A model generated the notes under the pieces. That model saw only the letters and a program-made list of their open reading frames with translations. It did no database searches and was not told the origin of the DNA. This document shows, one piece after another, positions 15,236-22,752 of a stretch of DNA of 42,110 nucleotides (position 1 is its first letter; each line of letters opens with the position of its first letter). A program made the translations under genes and the position numbers. This stretch comes from Actinomadura harenae. GTDB taxonomy: Bacteria > Actinomycetota > Actinomycetes > Streptosporangiales > Streptosporangiaceae. The DNA lies in assembly GCF_003696215.1 (NCBI RefSeq), contig NZ_RFFG01000068.1, positions 1 to 42,110 on the forward strand, given 5' to 3'.

Positions 15236-16648
15236 TCACTCGGAGGCGGACGCCTCGCTGGTGAGGCGGGCGTGGGCCGCGGCGATCCGCTCGAGAGTCC
15301 GCTCGCGGCCGAGGATCTCCAGCGACTCGAACAGCGGGAGGCCGACGGTGCGTCCGGTGACCGCGACGCGGACCGGGGCCTGGGTCTTGCCGAGCTTCAG
15401 GCCGTGGGCCGCGCCGACCGCCTCGAGCCGCTCCTTGAGCTCGTCGGCCTTCCACGGCGCGTCCCGGTACGCCTCGGCGGTGTCCGCGAGGATCTGCGCC
15501 GCGGGCTCCTTCATGGCCTTCTTCCACGACTGCTCGTCGAACGGCGGCTCGGGCAGGAAGGCGAAGTCGATCATCTGCTCGATCTCCGACAGCACCGCGA
15601 CCCGGGTCTGCGCCAGCGGCGCGAGCTGGTCGAACACCGCCATGTCGACCTCGAACGGCGTGCGCTCCAGGAACGGCAGGCAGGCGGCGACGAACTTCTC
15701 CACCGGCAGCATCCGGATGTAGTCGCCGTTGATCGCGCGCAGCTTCTTCACGTCGAAGAACGCGGGCGAGGCGTTGACGTCGTCGATGTGGAACTCGTCG
15801 ACGATGACGTCCCAGGGGACGATCTCGCGGTCGCCGGACGGGGCCCAGCCGAGCAGCATCAGGTAGTTGCGCATGGCCTCGGCGAGGTAGCCCTCGTCGC
15901 GGTAGTCCTCGAGCGCGACCTTGTCGCGGCGCTTGGACAGCTTCTGCCGCTTCTCGTTGACGATGACCGGGACGTGCGCCCAGACCGGCGGGGTGCCGCC
16001 GAGGGCGTCCCACAGCAGCTGCTGCTTGGGCGCGTTGGACAGGTGCTCCTCGCCGCGCACCACGTGGGTGATGCCCTGGCTCATGTCGTCCACGGTGTTG
16101 GCCAGCAGGAACGTGACCGAGCCGTTGGCGCGGGCGACGACGAAGTCCTCCAGGGCGGAGTTCTTGAAGACCGGCTTGCCGCGCAGCAGGTCGACGACGA
16201 CGGTCTCGCCCTCGTCCGGGGTGCGGAACCGCAGTGCGCGGCCCGGACCCGGCTCGAGGCCGCGGTCGCGGCAGAAGCCGTCGTAGCCCATGTGCGAGTC
16301 GCCGGTGCGCTCGACGATCTGCTCGCGGGTGCAGTCGCAGTAGTAGGCGCGGCCCTGCTCGCGCAGCGTGGCGGCGGCCTCGGCGTGCTTGTCGGCGTTG
16401 GCGGACTGGAAGTAGGGGCCCTCGTACTCGCCGCCGTCCATGCCGAGCCACGCCAGCGCGCGGATGATTCCCTCGGTCCATTCGGGGCTGTTGCGGGAGG
16501 CGTCGGTGTCCTCGATCCGCAGCACGAGCGTCCCACCCGACTGCTTGGCCATCACCCAGTTGAACAGGGCTGACCGGGCCCCGCCCACGTGGAACATGCC
16601 GGTGGGCGAGGGCGCGAAACGTACTCGGATCGAAGACGCGGAAGACAT
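15236..16648 (-). CDS. gltX: Glutamyl-tRNA synthetase
   Basis: The 470-residue class I aminoacyl-tRNA synthetase charges tRNA-Glu, and in actinomycetes often also tRNA-Gln ahead of GatCAB amidation. It has RVRFAPSPTGMFHVGGARSA with the HIGH-type motif, LVLRIEDTDASRN, the four-Cys-region residues YYCDCTREQ, VVRGEEHLSN and the KMSKS-equivalent KLSKRRDKV. The C-terminal anticodon-binding helical domain is complete. I chose ATG at 16648 (MSSASSIRVRF) because it sits at leaderless distance from a -10 element; the upstream GTG or ATG options add an unconserved Arg-rich leader. Confidence 0.97.
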   Translation of the reverse strand: MSSASSIRVRFAPSPTGMFHVGGARSALFNWVMAKQSGGTLVLRIEDTDASRNSPEWTEGIIRALAWLGMDGGEYEGPYFQSANADKHAEAAATLREQGRAYYCDCTREQIVERTGDSHMGYDGFCRDRGLEPGPGRALRFRTPDEGETVVVDLLRGKPVFKNSALEDFVVARANGSVTFLLANTVDDMSQGITHVVRGEEHLSNAPKQQLLWDALGGTPPVWAHVPVIVNEKRQKLSKRRDKVALEDYRDEGYLAEAMRNYLMLLGWAPSGDREIVPWDVIVDEFHIDDVNASPAFFDVKKLRAINGDYIRMLPVEKFVAACLPFLERTPFEVDMAVFDQLAPLAQTRVAVLSEIEQMIDFAFLPEPPFDEQSWKKAMKEPAAQILADTAEAYRDAPWKADELKERLEAVGAAHGLKLGKTQAPVRVAVTGRTVGLPLFESLEILGRERTLERIAAAHARLTSEASASE

Positions 16649-16655
16649 GCCCAAC

Positions 16656-16661
16656 AGCGTA
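16656..16661 (-). promoter_or_regulatory. -10 element giving a probable leaderless gltX transcript
   Basis: On the minus strand TACGCT is followed by seven bases and then the gltX ATG. No Shine-Dalgarno is present. This is the leaderless spacing also seen at the DAHP synthase and LtrA genes. Confidence 0.4.
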
Positions 16662-16839
16662 GAGCGCTCCGGGCCCCGCTCGCGCACCGCGACCCGCGCG
16701 GCACGGGCCTTCCTGACGCGTTCTCAGGGATTTCCGGACGCGCCCAGGGGTTTCGGCCCCCGGACTGCGTGGACTTCGGGCGTGCGTGGCGCGTCCGGCG
16801 CGGTGGGGCGTCAGGCGCGGGACGGGTGCCGATGTGGCG

Positions 16840-17433
16840 TCAGGGCTTCCAGTTCGGGTCGCGGCCGGACATGCCGATCAGGCGGTCCAGCAGGGGCGCG
16901 TCCTCGGGGACGGCGACCTCCGGCCCGAACGCCCCGTGCTTGCGGCCCATGTCGGCGATCCCCACGAGTCCGTCGTAGGCGTACTGGACGAGGCCCGGAT
17001 CGAAGTCCGGCTCCAGTCCGAGGGCGGTCGCGATGTCCCAGCCGTGGACGACGCACTCCCCGATCACCATCGACCCGATCGTGGGCGCGGGCATGCCGGG
17101 CTCGGCGCCGCTGAGGCTGGTGTTGCCGGTCCAGGCGTCGGCGTCGTCCCAGGCGCGGGCGGTGGCGGCGGCCTGCTCGGCGAACCGGTCGGCCCAGCCG
17201 GGCTCGGCGGTGAAGTCGTGGTCCTCCTCCGGGCCGACGGGCTTCCGCTTGGCGGCCGCGGTGGCGGCCCGCCCGTTCCAGAAGATCACGTGGTTGACGG
17301 TGGTGCGGACGTCCCAGTCGGAGCAGGGCGCCGGGGCGTCCAGCCGGTCGTCGGGGACCTGGCGGAGCAGCGCGACGATCGCCTCCGTCGCGGGACCGAA
17401 CCAGGCACGTCCTTCGATCATTTGTTCGACCAT
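16840..17433 (-). CDS. TIGR03086-type DinB/mycothiol-dependent isomerase-like protein
   Basis: The 197-residue protein belongs to the maleylpyruvate-isomerase-like (MDMPI, DinB-fold) group. It shows PAPCSDWDVRTTVNHVIFW with the first metal-ligand His in a helix, and GECVVHGWDIATALG with the second His near residue 130. These residues normally bind a divalent metal. Known members use mycothiol, but most TIGR03086 proteins have no assigned substrate. ATG at 17433 gives MVEQMIEG, a typical family start. It is an isolated gene on the minus strand, 65 bp from the SDR gene upstream. Confidence 0.85.
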   Translation of the reverse strand: MVEQMIEGRAWFGPATEAIVALLRQVPDDRLDAPAPCSDWDVRTTVNHVIFWNGRAATAAAKRKPVGPEEDHDFTAEPGWADRFAEQAAATARAWDDADAWTGNTSLSGAEPGMPAPTIGSMVIGECVVHGWDIATALGLEPDFDPGLVQYAYDGLVGIADMGRKHGAFGPEVAVPEDAPLLDRLIGMSGRDPNWKP

Positions 17434-17498
17434 GCGGAGACCCTAGCCCCTGATCCGGCCGCGGTCTTGGAGAAACGCGCCAGTCTTCCGGGCCGGGT

Positions 17499-18260
17499 TC
17501 AGAAGGTGCCGCCGTCGACCACGACGCGCTGGTCGGTGACATAGGACGCCGCGTCCGAGACCAGGAAGCGGACGACGTTCGCGACCTCCTCAGGCGAGCA
17601 CACGTGGCCGTACGGGGACATGGCGTCCTGCCGGCGGATGTCCTCGACGCCCATCGTGGCGCGCACGAGGCGCTGCCCCATCTCGGTGTCCACGAGGCCG
17701 GGGGCGACGATGTTGACGTGCATGCCGTGGGCGCGCTCCTCCTTGGCGAGGGTGTGCGCGAGGGCCTCCATGGCGGCCTTGCCCATGGCGTAGGGGGCGC
17801 TGAACGGCGGGAACACGCCGGTGATCACGCTCGACACGAAGATCACGTCCGAGCGGCCGGCGGCGCGGAGCAGCGGCAGCAGGGCGCGGGTGAGGTGGTG
17901 CGGGCCGATCGCGTGAACGTTCATCAGACGGACGACCTCGGCCGGGTCGGTGTCCGCGACCGTGTTGCCGCGGCTGGCGATCCCGGCGCTGTGGACGAGG
18001 ATGTCGAGGCGTCCGAGGTCCGAGGCGACGTCGGAGGCGAGGCGCTCGCAGTCGTCCCGCGCGTCCACGGAGGCGCGGTAGGCGCGGCCCTCCACGCCCA
18101 GTTCGGCGAGGTCGGAGACGGTCTTGCGGGCGGCGTCCTCGTCGCGGCGGTAGGCGAGGGCCACGTCCGCGCCGTCCTCGGCGAGAGCCAGGGCGATGGC
18201 CCTGCCGATCCCCCGGCTTCCCCCGGTGACCAGGGCGACGCGTCCGGCGAGAGCGCTCAT
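17499..18260 (-). CDS. Short-chain dehydrogenase/reductase
   Basis: The 253-residue classical SDR has the NAD(P)-binding motif VTGGSRGIGRAIA (residues 10-22), LVHSAGIA in place of NNAG, the catalytic Ser in FVSSVITG, and YAMGKAAMEA with catalytic Tyr and Lys. It ends with VTDQRVVVDGGTF, the FabG-like C-terminus. The substrate cannot be predicted. Arg after the first glycine pair and Arg40 near the second strand suggest NADP(H) preference. ATG at 18260 is preceded by GGAGG at four bases; an earlier in-frame start would add an unconserved segment. Confidence 0.92.
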   Translation of the reverse strand: MSALAGRVALVTGGSRGIGRAIALALAEDGADVALAYRRDEDAARKTVSDLAELGVEGRAYRASVDARDDCERLASDVASDLGRLDILVHSAGIASRGNTVADTDPAEVVRLMNVHAIGPHHLTRALLPLLRAAGRSDVIFVSSVITGVFPPFSAPYAMGKAAMEALAHTLAKEERAHGMHVNIVAPGLVDTEMGQRLVRATMGVEDIRRQDAMSPYGHVCSPEEVANVVRFLVSDAASYVTDQRVVVDGGTF

Positions 18261-18356
18261 CGATCCTCCATGTGCTGGGCGGCCGCGTCCTGGGCGGCCT
18301 TCCTCATCCTGCACGGATCGGGGCGCCCGCATAAGAGCCTTCCGGCACGGGGGCGA

Positions 18357-18875
18357 TCACCGGTCGGCGGGCGGCCCGGGCCGACGGCCGGTCAGCCAGG
18401 CGGCGGCCTCCTCGAAGTGTTCGGGGGTGAGACCGGTCACAGGATCGACCCGGACGAGCAGGTGATCACCGACGCCGGGCGTGCCCGCGAGGGTCTCGGC
18501 GGCGTCCGCCTGGTCCTCGAACCAGACGAAGGCGCGCCCTCCGGTCCAGGCGGCGACGTGGCGGGCCTTCCAGGCGCCGAGGCTGCGCCCCTCCTCGACG
18601 CCGGGGAACGCCGGCACCGGGACGAACGGGAGCCGCGGGAGGCCGAGCCGTGGCCCGATCCACTGGTTCGCCTCGTCCTCCCAGTAGGTCGCCCAGGCGA
18701 GCTCGGCGCCGCCCTCGGCGGCGAGGGCGCGGAGCATCCGGCCGTGGCGGGCGTCCAGCCAGACGCGGAAGCTCTGTCCGTCCGGGTGCACCCGGTGGTG
18801 GCGGAAACGCCGGTGAGGACGGCGGAACGGGTTCAGCACGCCGTCGACGTCGACCAGCACCAGCGGAGGGCTCAT
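18357..18875 (-). CDS. HAD-fold protein of the SAK-associated type
   Basis: The 172-residue protein has a HAD phosphatase motif I at the N-terminus, VLVDVDGVLNP (residues 6-16), where the first Asp is the nucleophile. It has WATYWEDEANQWIGPRLGLP as a probable motif II/cap region and VWFEDQADAAE, an acidic motif IV. This spacing resembles the HAD domain described from Swiss Army Knife RNA-repair proteins (HAD_SAK family), which also occurs alone in actinomycetes. Substrate and role are unknown. It ends 96 bp upstream of the SDR gene on the same strand. Confidence 0.7.
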   Translation of the reverse strand: MSPPLVLVDVDGVLNPFRRPHRRFRHHRVHPDGQSFRVWLDARHGRMLRALAAEGGAELAWATYWEDEANQWIGPRLGLPRLPFVPVPAFPGVEEGRSLGAWKARHVAAWTGGRAFVWFEDQADAAETLAGTPGVGDHLLVRVDPVTGLTPEHFEEAAAWLTGRRPGPPADR

Positions 18876-18950
18876 TCCCGAACGGTACGACGCGTGGCCC
18901 GTGGTGATCCATATCCCGTTTGATCACCCGATTTTGGGACAGCGTTTTGA

Positions 18951-18976
18951 CAGTTTCGGTCTGCTGACCGAAACTG
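18951..18976. promoter_or_regulatory. Perfect inverted-repeat operator overlapping the permease promoter
   Basis: CAGTTTCGGTC (18951-18961) and GACCGAAACTG (18966-18976) are a perfect 11-bp inverted repeat with a four-base spacer. A consensus -35 TTGACA (18947-18952) abuts its left arm, and a weak -10 GAAACT (18970-18975) would lie in the right arm. A repressor bound here would block transcription of the permease. The GAAAC half-sites recall nitrogen (GlnR-type) boxes, but the arrangement differs. Confidence 0.55.
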
Positions 18977-19023
18977 CACCGGGCCGTGACCGAGCACATC
19001 CCGTGGAAAGGCGGCAACGAAGC

Positions 19024-20496
19024 GTGAGCGAGCAGGACCTCCGGACGTCCCCGTCCACCGCGGCGTCGCCGCCCGATCGCGGCACGATCGTCGACGCCGG
19101 CGACGAGGGCTACCGCAAGAGCCTCCAGACCCGGCACGTGAACATGATCGCCATCGGCGGCGCGATCGGGACCGGGCTGTTCCTCGGCGCCGGCGGACGG
19201 CTCCACAACGCCGGACCGTCCCTCGCCATCGCCTACGCCGTCTGCGGCTTCTTCGCGTTCATGGTCGTCCGGGCGCTGGGCGAACTGGTCCTGCACCGGC
19301 CGTCCTCGGGCTCGTTCGTGTCGTACTCGCGCGAGTTCATGGGCGAGAAGGGCGCGTACGTCGCCGGGTGGATGCACTTCCTCAACTGGAGCACCACCGG
19401 AATCGTCGACATCACCGCGATCGCCCTCTACATGCATTACTGGAAGGCGTTCACGACCATCCCGCAGTGGGTTCTGGCGCTGATCGCCCTCGCGGTCGTC
19501 CTCACCGTGAACCTGGTCTCGGTCAGGTTCTTCGGCGAGTTCGAGTTCTGGGCGTCCATCGTCAAGGTCGGCGCGCTGGTCTCGTTCCTGGTCATCGGGA
19601 TCGTCCTGCTCGCGACCGGGCACAAGGTCGGCGGCTACGAGTCCGGGCCGAGCCTGATGCTCGACCACGGCGGGCTCTTCCCGATGGGCGTGCTGCCCAT
19701 GCTGGTGGTCATCCAGGGCGTGGTGTTCGCCTACGCCTCCACCGAGCTGGTCGGCGTCGCGGCGGGCGAGACCGAGAACCCCGCGAAGATCATGCCGAAG
19801 GCGATCAACTCGATCGTCTGGCGGATCCTGCTGTTCTACGTCGGATCCGTCGTGATCCTGGCGATGCTGCTGCCGTACAACGTGTACGAGGACGGCGTCA
19901 GCCCGTTCGTGACCGTCCTGTCCAAGCTGGGCGTGCCCGCCGCGGGCGACGTCATGAACCTGATCGTGCTGACCGCCGCGCTGTCCAGCCTGAACTCCGG
20001 GCTGTACTCGACCGGCCGGATCCTGCGCTCGCTCGGCGCCGCAGGCTCGGCCCCGCGCTTCACCACCCGGATGAGCCGCCACCAGGTGCCCTACGGCGGC
20101 ATCCTGATGACCTCGGTCGTCTGCGTGCTCGGTGTCGGGCTGAACGCGTGGGTGCCCAAGGACGCGTTCGAGATCGTGCTGAACCTGGCCGCGATCGGCA
20201 TCCTCGGCACCTGGGCGATGATCATGATCTCGCACCTGCTGTTCGTGCGGAAGTGCCGCCGCGGCGAGCTGGACCGGCCGTCCTACCGGCTGCCCGGCTC
20301 CCCGTACACCGAGATCGTCACGCTGGCGTTCCTGGCCGCGGTCGTGGTGCTCATGTGGTTCGACTTCGACGGCGAGGGGCACCGGACGGTGCTGGCCGTC
20401 CCGCTGATCATCGCCGCCCTGGTCGCGGGCTGGTTCCTCGTCCGCCGCCGGGTGAACGCGGGCGGCAACCCCGGTTCCGCGGACGTGCTCGACTAG
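19024..20496 (+). CDS. Amino-acid permease of the AAT family (AnsP/GabP-like)
   Basis: The 490-residue APC-superfamily transporter has about twelve membrane helices. The signature in helix 1 is HVNMIAIGGAIGTGLFLGAG, and later segments include ALGELVLHRPSSGSFVSYSR, VFAYASTELVGVAAGETENP and SLNSGLYSTGRILRSL, all typical of asparagine (AnsP) and GABA permeases. It imports an amino acid with H+; the exact substrate is not readable, with asparagine the best guess. GTG at 19024 gives the usual short polar N-terminus; its ribosome site (GGAAAGG) is rather distant. A strong inverted repeat over the promoter suggests substrate- or nitrogen-responsive control. The 3' end is duplicated just past the stop. 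Confidence 0.9.
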   Translation: MSEQDLRTSPSTAASPPDRGTIVDAGDEGYRKSLQTRHVNMIAIGGAIGTGLFLGAGGRLHNAGPSLAIAYAVCGFFAFMVVRALGELVLHRPSSGSFVSYSREFMGEKGAYVAGWMHFLNWSTTGIVDITAIALYMHYWKAFTTIPQWVLALIALAVVLTVNLVSVRFFGEFEFWASIVKVGALVSFLVIGIVLLATGHKVGGYESGPSLMLDHGGLFPMGVLPMLVVIQGVVFAYASTELVGVAAGETENPAKIMPKAINSIVWRILLFYVGSVVILAMLLPYNVYEDGVSPFVTVLSKLGVPAAGDVMNLIVLTAALSSLNSGLYSTGRILRSLGAAGSAPRFTTRMSRHQVPYGGILMTSVVCVLGVGLNAWVPKDAFEIVLNLAAIGILGTWAMIMISHLLFVRKCRRGELDRPSYRLPGSPYTEIVTLAFLAAVVVLMWFDFDGEGHRTVLAVPLIIAALVAGWFLVRRRVNAGGNPGSADVLD

Positions 20497-20524
20497 CGGG
20501 TTCCGCCGGCGTGCTCGACTAGCG
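20473..20524 (+). repeat. 26-bp tandem duplication across the permease stop codon
   Basis: The segments 20473-20498 and 20499-20524 share 24 of 26 bases, including the TAG stop (core GTGCTCGACTAGCGGGTT in both). The second copy lies wholly after the stop. Since 26 is not a multiple of three, the copy places a second TAG in another frame. Confidence 0.85.
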
Positions 20525-20611
20525 GGTTATGTCGGAGGCTCCTCGTAGAGTGGGTGCCGCCCGATCCACGGGCGGGCGGCAGTCCCCCAGCCAACAAGGA
20601 GTATCCGCACG

Positions 20612-21427
20612 ATGGAGCACCCACTGACCCTGATGGCGGTTCACGCCCACCCGGACGACGAGGTCCTCGGGACCGGCGGCGTGCTGGCGCGGGCCGCCGC
20701 CGAGGGCCACCGTGCCGTCCTGGTGACCTGTACCAACGGCGAGCAGGGCGACGACGCGGGCGGGCTGAAGCCGCAGGACGAGGGGCACGACGCCGAGGGC
20801 GTGGCACGCGTCCGGCTGGCCGAGCTGCGCGAGTCCACGGCCATCCTGGGCATCGAGCACGTCGAACTGCTCGGCTACCGCGACTCGGGCATGGTCGGCT
20901 GGTCCACCAACGAGGACCCGCGCGCCTTCGCCAACATCCCCCTCGATGACGCGGCGGCCCGGCTCGCCGAGCTGATGGAGCGGTACCGCCCGGACGTCGT
21001 GATCACCTACGACGACAACGGCAACTACGGCCACCCGGACCACATCCAGGCCCACCGGATCGCGATCGCGGCGACCGAGAGCACCGGCATCCCGCGCAAG
21101 TTCTACGAGACGGCCGTCCCACGCTCGGGCATCAAGATGATGTTCGAGGAGGGCAAGAAGGCCGGGCTCGACTTCGGCGACGAGCTCCCGGACGACTTCG
21201 GCACCCCGGACGAGCTGATCACGACCGTGGTGGACGTGGCGCCCTACGCCGAGCGCAAGCTCAAGGCCCTGGAGGCGCACGCCAGCCAGGGCGAGAACAT
21301 CTTCCTCCTGCGCCTCCCCGACGAGATGCAGGCGCGGGTGTTCGGCTCCGAGTCGTTCGTCCGCCGGTTCAGCAAGGTCGACTCACCGCTTCCCGAGCAG
21401 GACCTGTTCGCCGGCCTGCACGACTGA
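20612..21427 (+). CDS. PIG-L family N-acetylglucosaminyl deacetylase (MshB/Mca-like)
   Basis: The 271-residue zinc hydrolase has VHAHPDDEVLGTGG (His and Asp-Asp zinc and catalytic motif, residues 10-23), LVTCTNGEQGD, ITYDDNGNYGHPDHI with the third zinc-ligand His, and a C-terminal AHASQ segment. Relatives deacetylate GlcNAc-inositol in mycothiol synthesis (MshB) or cleave mycothiol S-conjugates (Mca). This one differs from both in the region after motif 1, so it is best called PIG-L family with an unassigned substrate. AAGGAG precedes ATG by about nine bases; TAGAGT at 20546-20551 is a possible -10. Confidence 0.85.
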   Translation: MEHPLTLMAVHAHPDDEVLGTGGVLARAAAEGHRAVLVTCTNGEQGDDAGGLKPQDEGHDAEGVARVRLAELRESTAILGIEHVELLGYRDSGMVGWSTNEDPRAFANIPLDDAAARLAELMERYRPDVVITYDDNGNYGHPDHIQAHRIAIAATESTGIPRKFYETAVPRSGIKMMFEEGKKAGLDFGDELPDDFGTPDELITTVVDVAPYAERKLKALEAHASQGENIFLLRLPDEMQARVFGSESFVRRFSKVDSPLPEQDLFAGLHD

Positions 21428-21445
21428 TCCGCGTCCTCATGTATG

Positions 21446-21476
21446 AGGCCTGGGCTCGCGACAGCGGCCCAGGCCT
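21446..21476. terminator. Bidirectional hairpin between convergent genes
   Basis: AGGCCTGGGC (21446-21455) pairs with GCCCAGGCCT (21467-21476) around an 11-base loop. It lies between the deacetylase stop (21427) and the end of the minus-strand gene at 21526. Confidence 0.75.
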
Positions 21477-21525
21477 TCTACGTGTTCGCACCGCTCATGG
21501 CCGCTCGGGGCGTGGGAGTCCGGGG

Positions 21526-22752
21526 TCAGCGGCGGGACCGCCCGCGGCTGCGTGCCGCGGCCCTGTAGTGGTCGAGGACGTCCTGGCGCAGGAGGTAGCC
21601 GAAGCCCGCACGCTGGATCCGCAGCGCCAGCGCGCCCTGGTCGATGCCCAGGGACGCGGCGGTGTCGGCGAACCGCCAGTCGTGCGCGGCCAGCTTGGTC
21701 AGCAGATGGCCACGCCGGATCTGGGTTTCGGACAACCGGAACGTCTTGAGGTAGGCGAGGCGCTGTCCGGCCCCCTTGCCCACGGTGATCTGCTCGCCGA
21801 TGTGGTTGGGACGGCCGGGCGTGAACGACGGAAGGAACCGGTACAGCCGGACGTCCCGCATCCGCTGCACGAGTTCGTGGCGTCCGGCTTGGTCGAAGAC
21901 CTCCTCGGCCATCAGCTCGTCATGGAAGTCCGCCCAGTCGGCCATCCGCCGTTCGGCCTCGGCGCGGAGGTCGGCGAGGGAGCCGACGGCGGTCTCGTCG
22001 ATCGGCTCGGCCAGCTCGGAGACGGGCAGCCAGAGACGTCCGTACTGGTAGACGAGCTCGCCGAACAGGTCCTCGATCAGGGTCGCGTGGAGGGCCCGGT
22101 AGTCGTCCGGGTGCGGGACGACGAACGCGCTGGCCAAGGCGTCCGCGACGTACACCAGGGCCCCGCACTGGCCGGGGTGCATCTCGAAGAGCCGCAGCGC
22201 GTCGGCCAGGCCCCCGACGAACGCGCCCAGGTAGGTCTGCTCCTCGCGGGGGGACAGTCCCGACGTGACCGCACGCTTCGACCATTCCTCCCACGCGATC
22301 TGCGGGCCGCCGAAGTGCAGCGCGAGGTAGCCCTCGACGGCCAGGTGCAGCGGCAGGAACCGCAACCGGTCGCCCGCCAGGCGGCGCGCCATCCGGCGGC
22401 GGACCCGGATCGGCATTCCGGCCGGGCCGATGCCCTTGTCGTCGCGGTCCAGCAGGCGCGTCCCGTAGGAGGCGGTCATGCCGTCGCCGTCGTCCTCCCA
22501 GCGGGCGACGAAGGCGTGCGGGATGTAGGAGAAGTAGTGAGCGCCATCGCCGACGTCCACGATGGACGGCTCGTCGTAGACGCGCCGGTCGAGCCGCAGC
22601 CCTGGGATCGGCGTCTCCCGGACGAGCGGGACCAGCCGGATCGAGTTCCACGTCTGCGCGGGCATGGTGACGAGCCCGGCGCGGCGAACCCAGCCCGGCC
22701 CGCTCCAGGGCGCGGTGTCCCCGTTGGGGTCGGGCGGGAGGTCGGTGTTCAC
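21526..22752 (-). CDS. Uncharacterised protein with C-terminal Fis-type HTH, partner of the vWA protein (ARPP-like)
   Basis: The 408-residue soluble protein has an N-terminal segment (about 25-130) with PAQTWNSIRLVPLVRETPIPGL and HYFSYIPHAFVARWED. It looks like the all-beta ARPP-type domain found beside vWA and ADP-ribosylglycohydrolase genes in actinomycetes; this is my recollection of the family and is unverified. The middle is helical. The C-terminus (about 350-400) has RRGHLLTKLAAHDWRFADTA followed by SLGIDQGALALRIQRAGFG, a Fis-like helix-turn-helix. Its start overlaps the upstream vWA gene's stop by four bases (ATGA), so the two are translationally coupled. A DNA- or RNA-binding adaptor role is inferred only. 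Confidence 0.6.
   Translation of the reverse strand: MNTDLPPDPNGDTAPWSGPGWVRRAGLVTMPAQTWNSIRLVPLVRETPIPGLRLDRRVYDEPSIVDVGDGAHYFSYIPHAFVARWEDDGDGMTASYGTRLLDRDDKGIGPAGMPIRVRRRMARRLAGDRLRFLPLHLAVEGYLALHFGGPQIAWEEWSKRAVTSGLSPREEQTYLGAFVGGLADALRLFEMHPGQCGALVYVADALASAFVVPHPDDYRALHATLIEDLFGELVYQYGRLWLPVSELAEPIDETAVGSLADLRAEAERRMADWADFHDELMAEEVFDQAGRHELVQRMRDVRLYRFLPSFTPGRPNHIGEQITVGKGAGQRLAYLKTFRLSETQIRRGHLLTKLAAHDWRFADTAASLGIDQGALALRIQRAGFGYLLRQDVLDHYRAAARSRGRSRR

Noticed and set aside
18466..20382. 638-codon minus-strand frame opposite the permease
   Set aside because: Its translation is a His/Asp/Arg-rich string typical of antisense frames in GC-rich genes; the plus strand encodes a clear permease with membrane helices.
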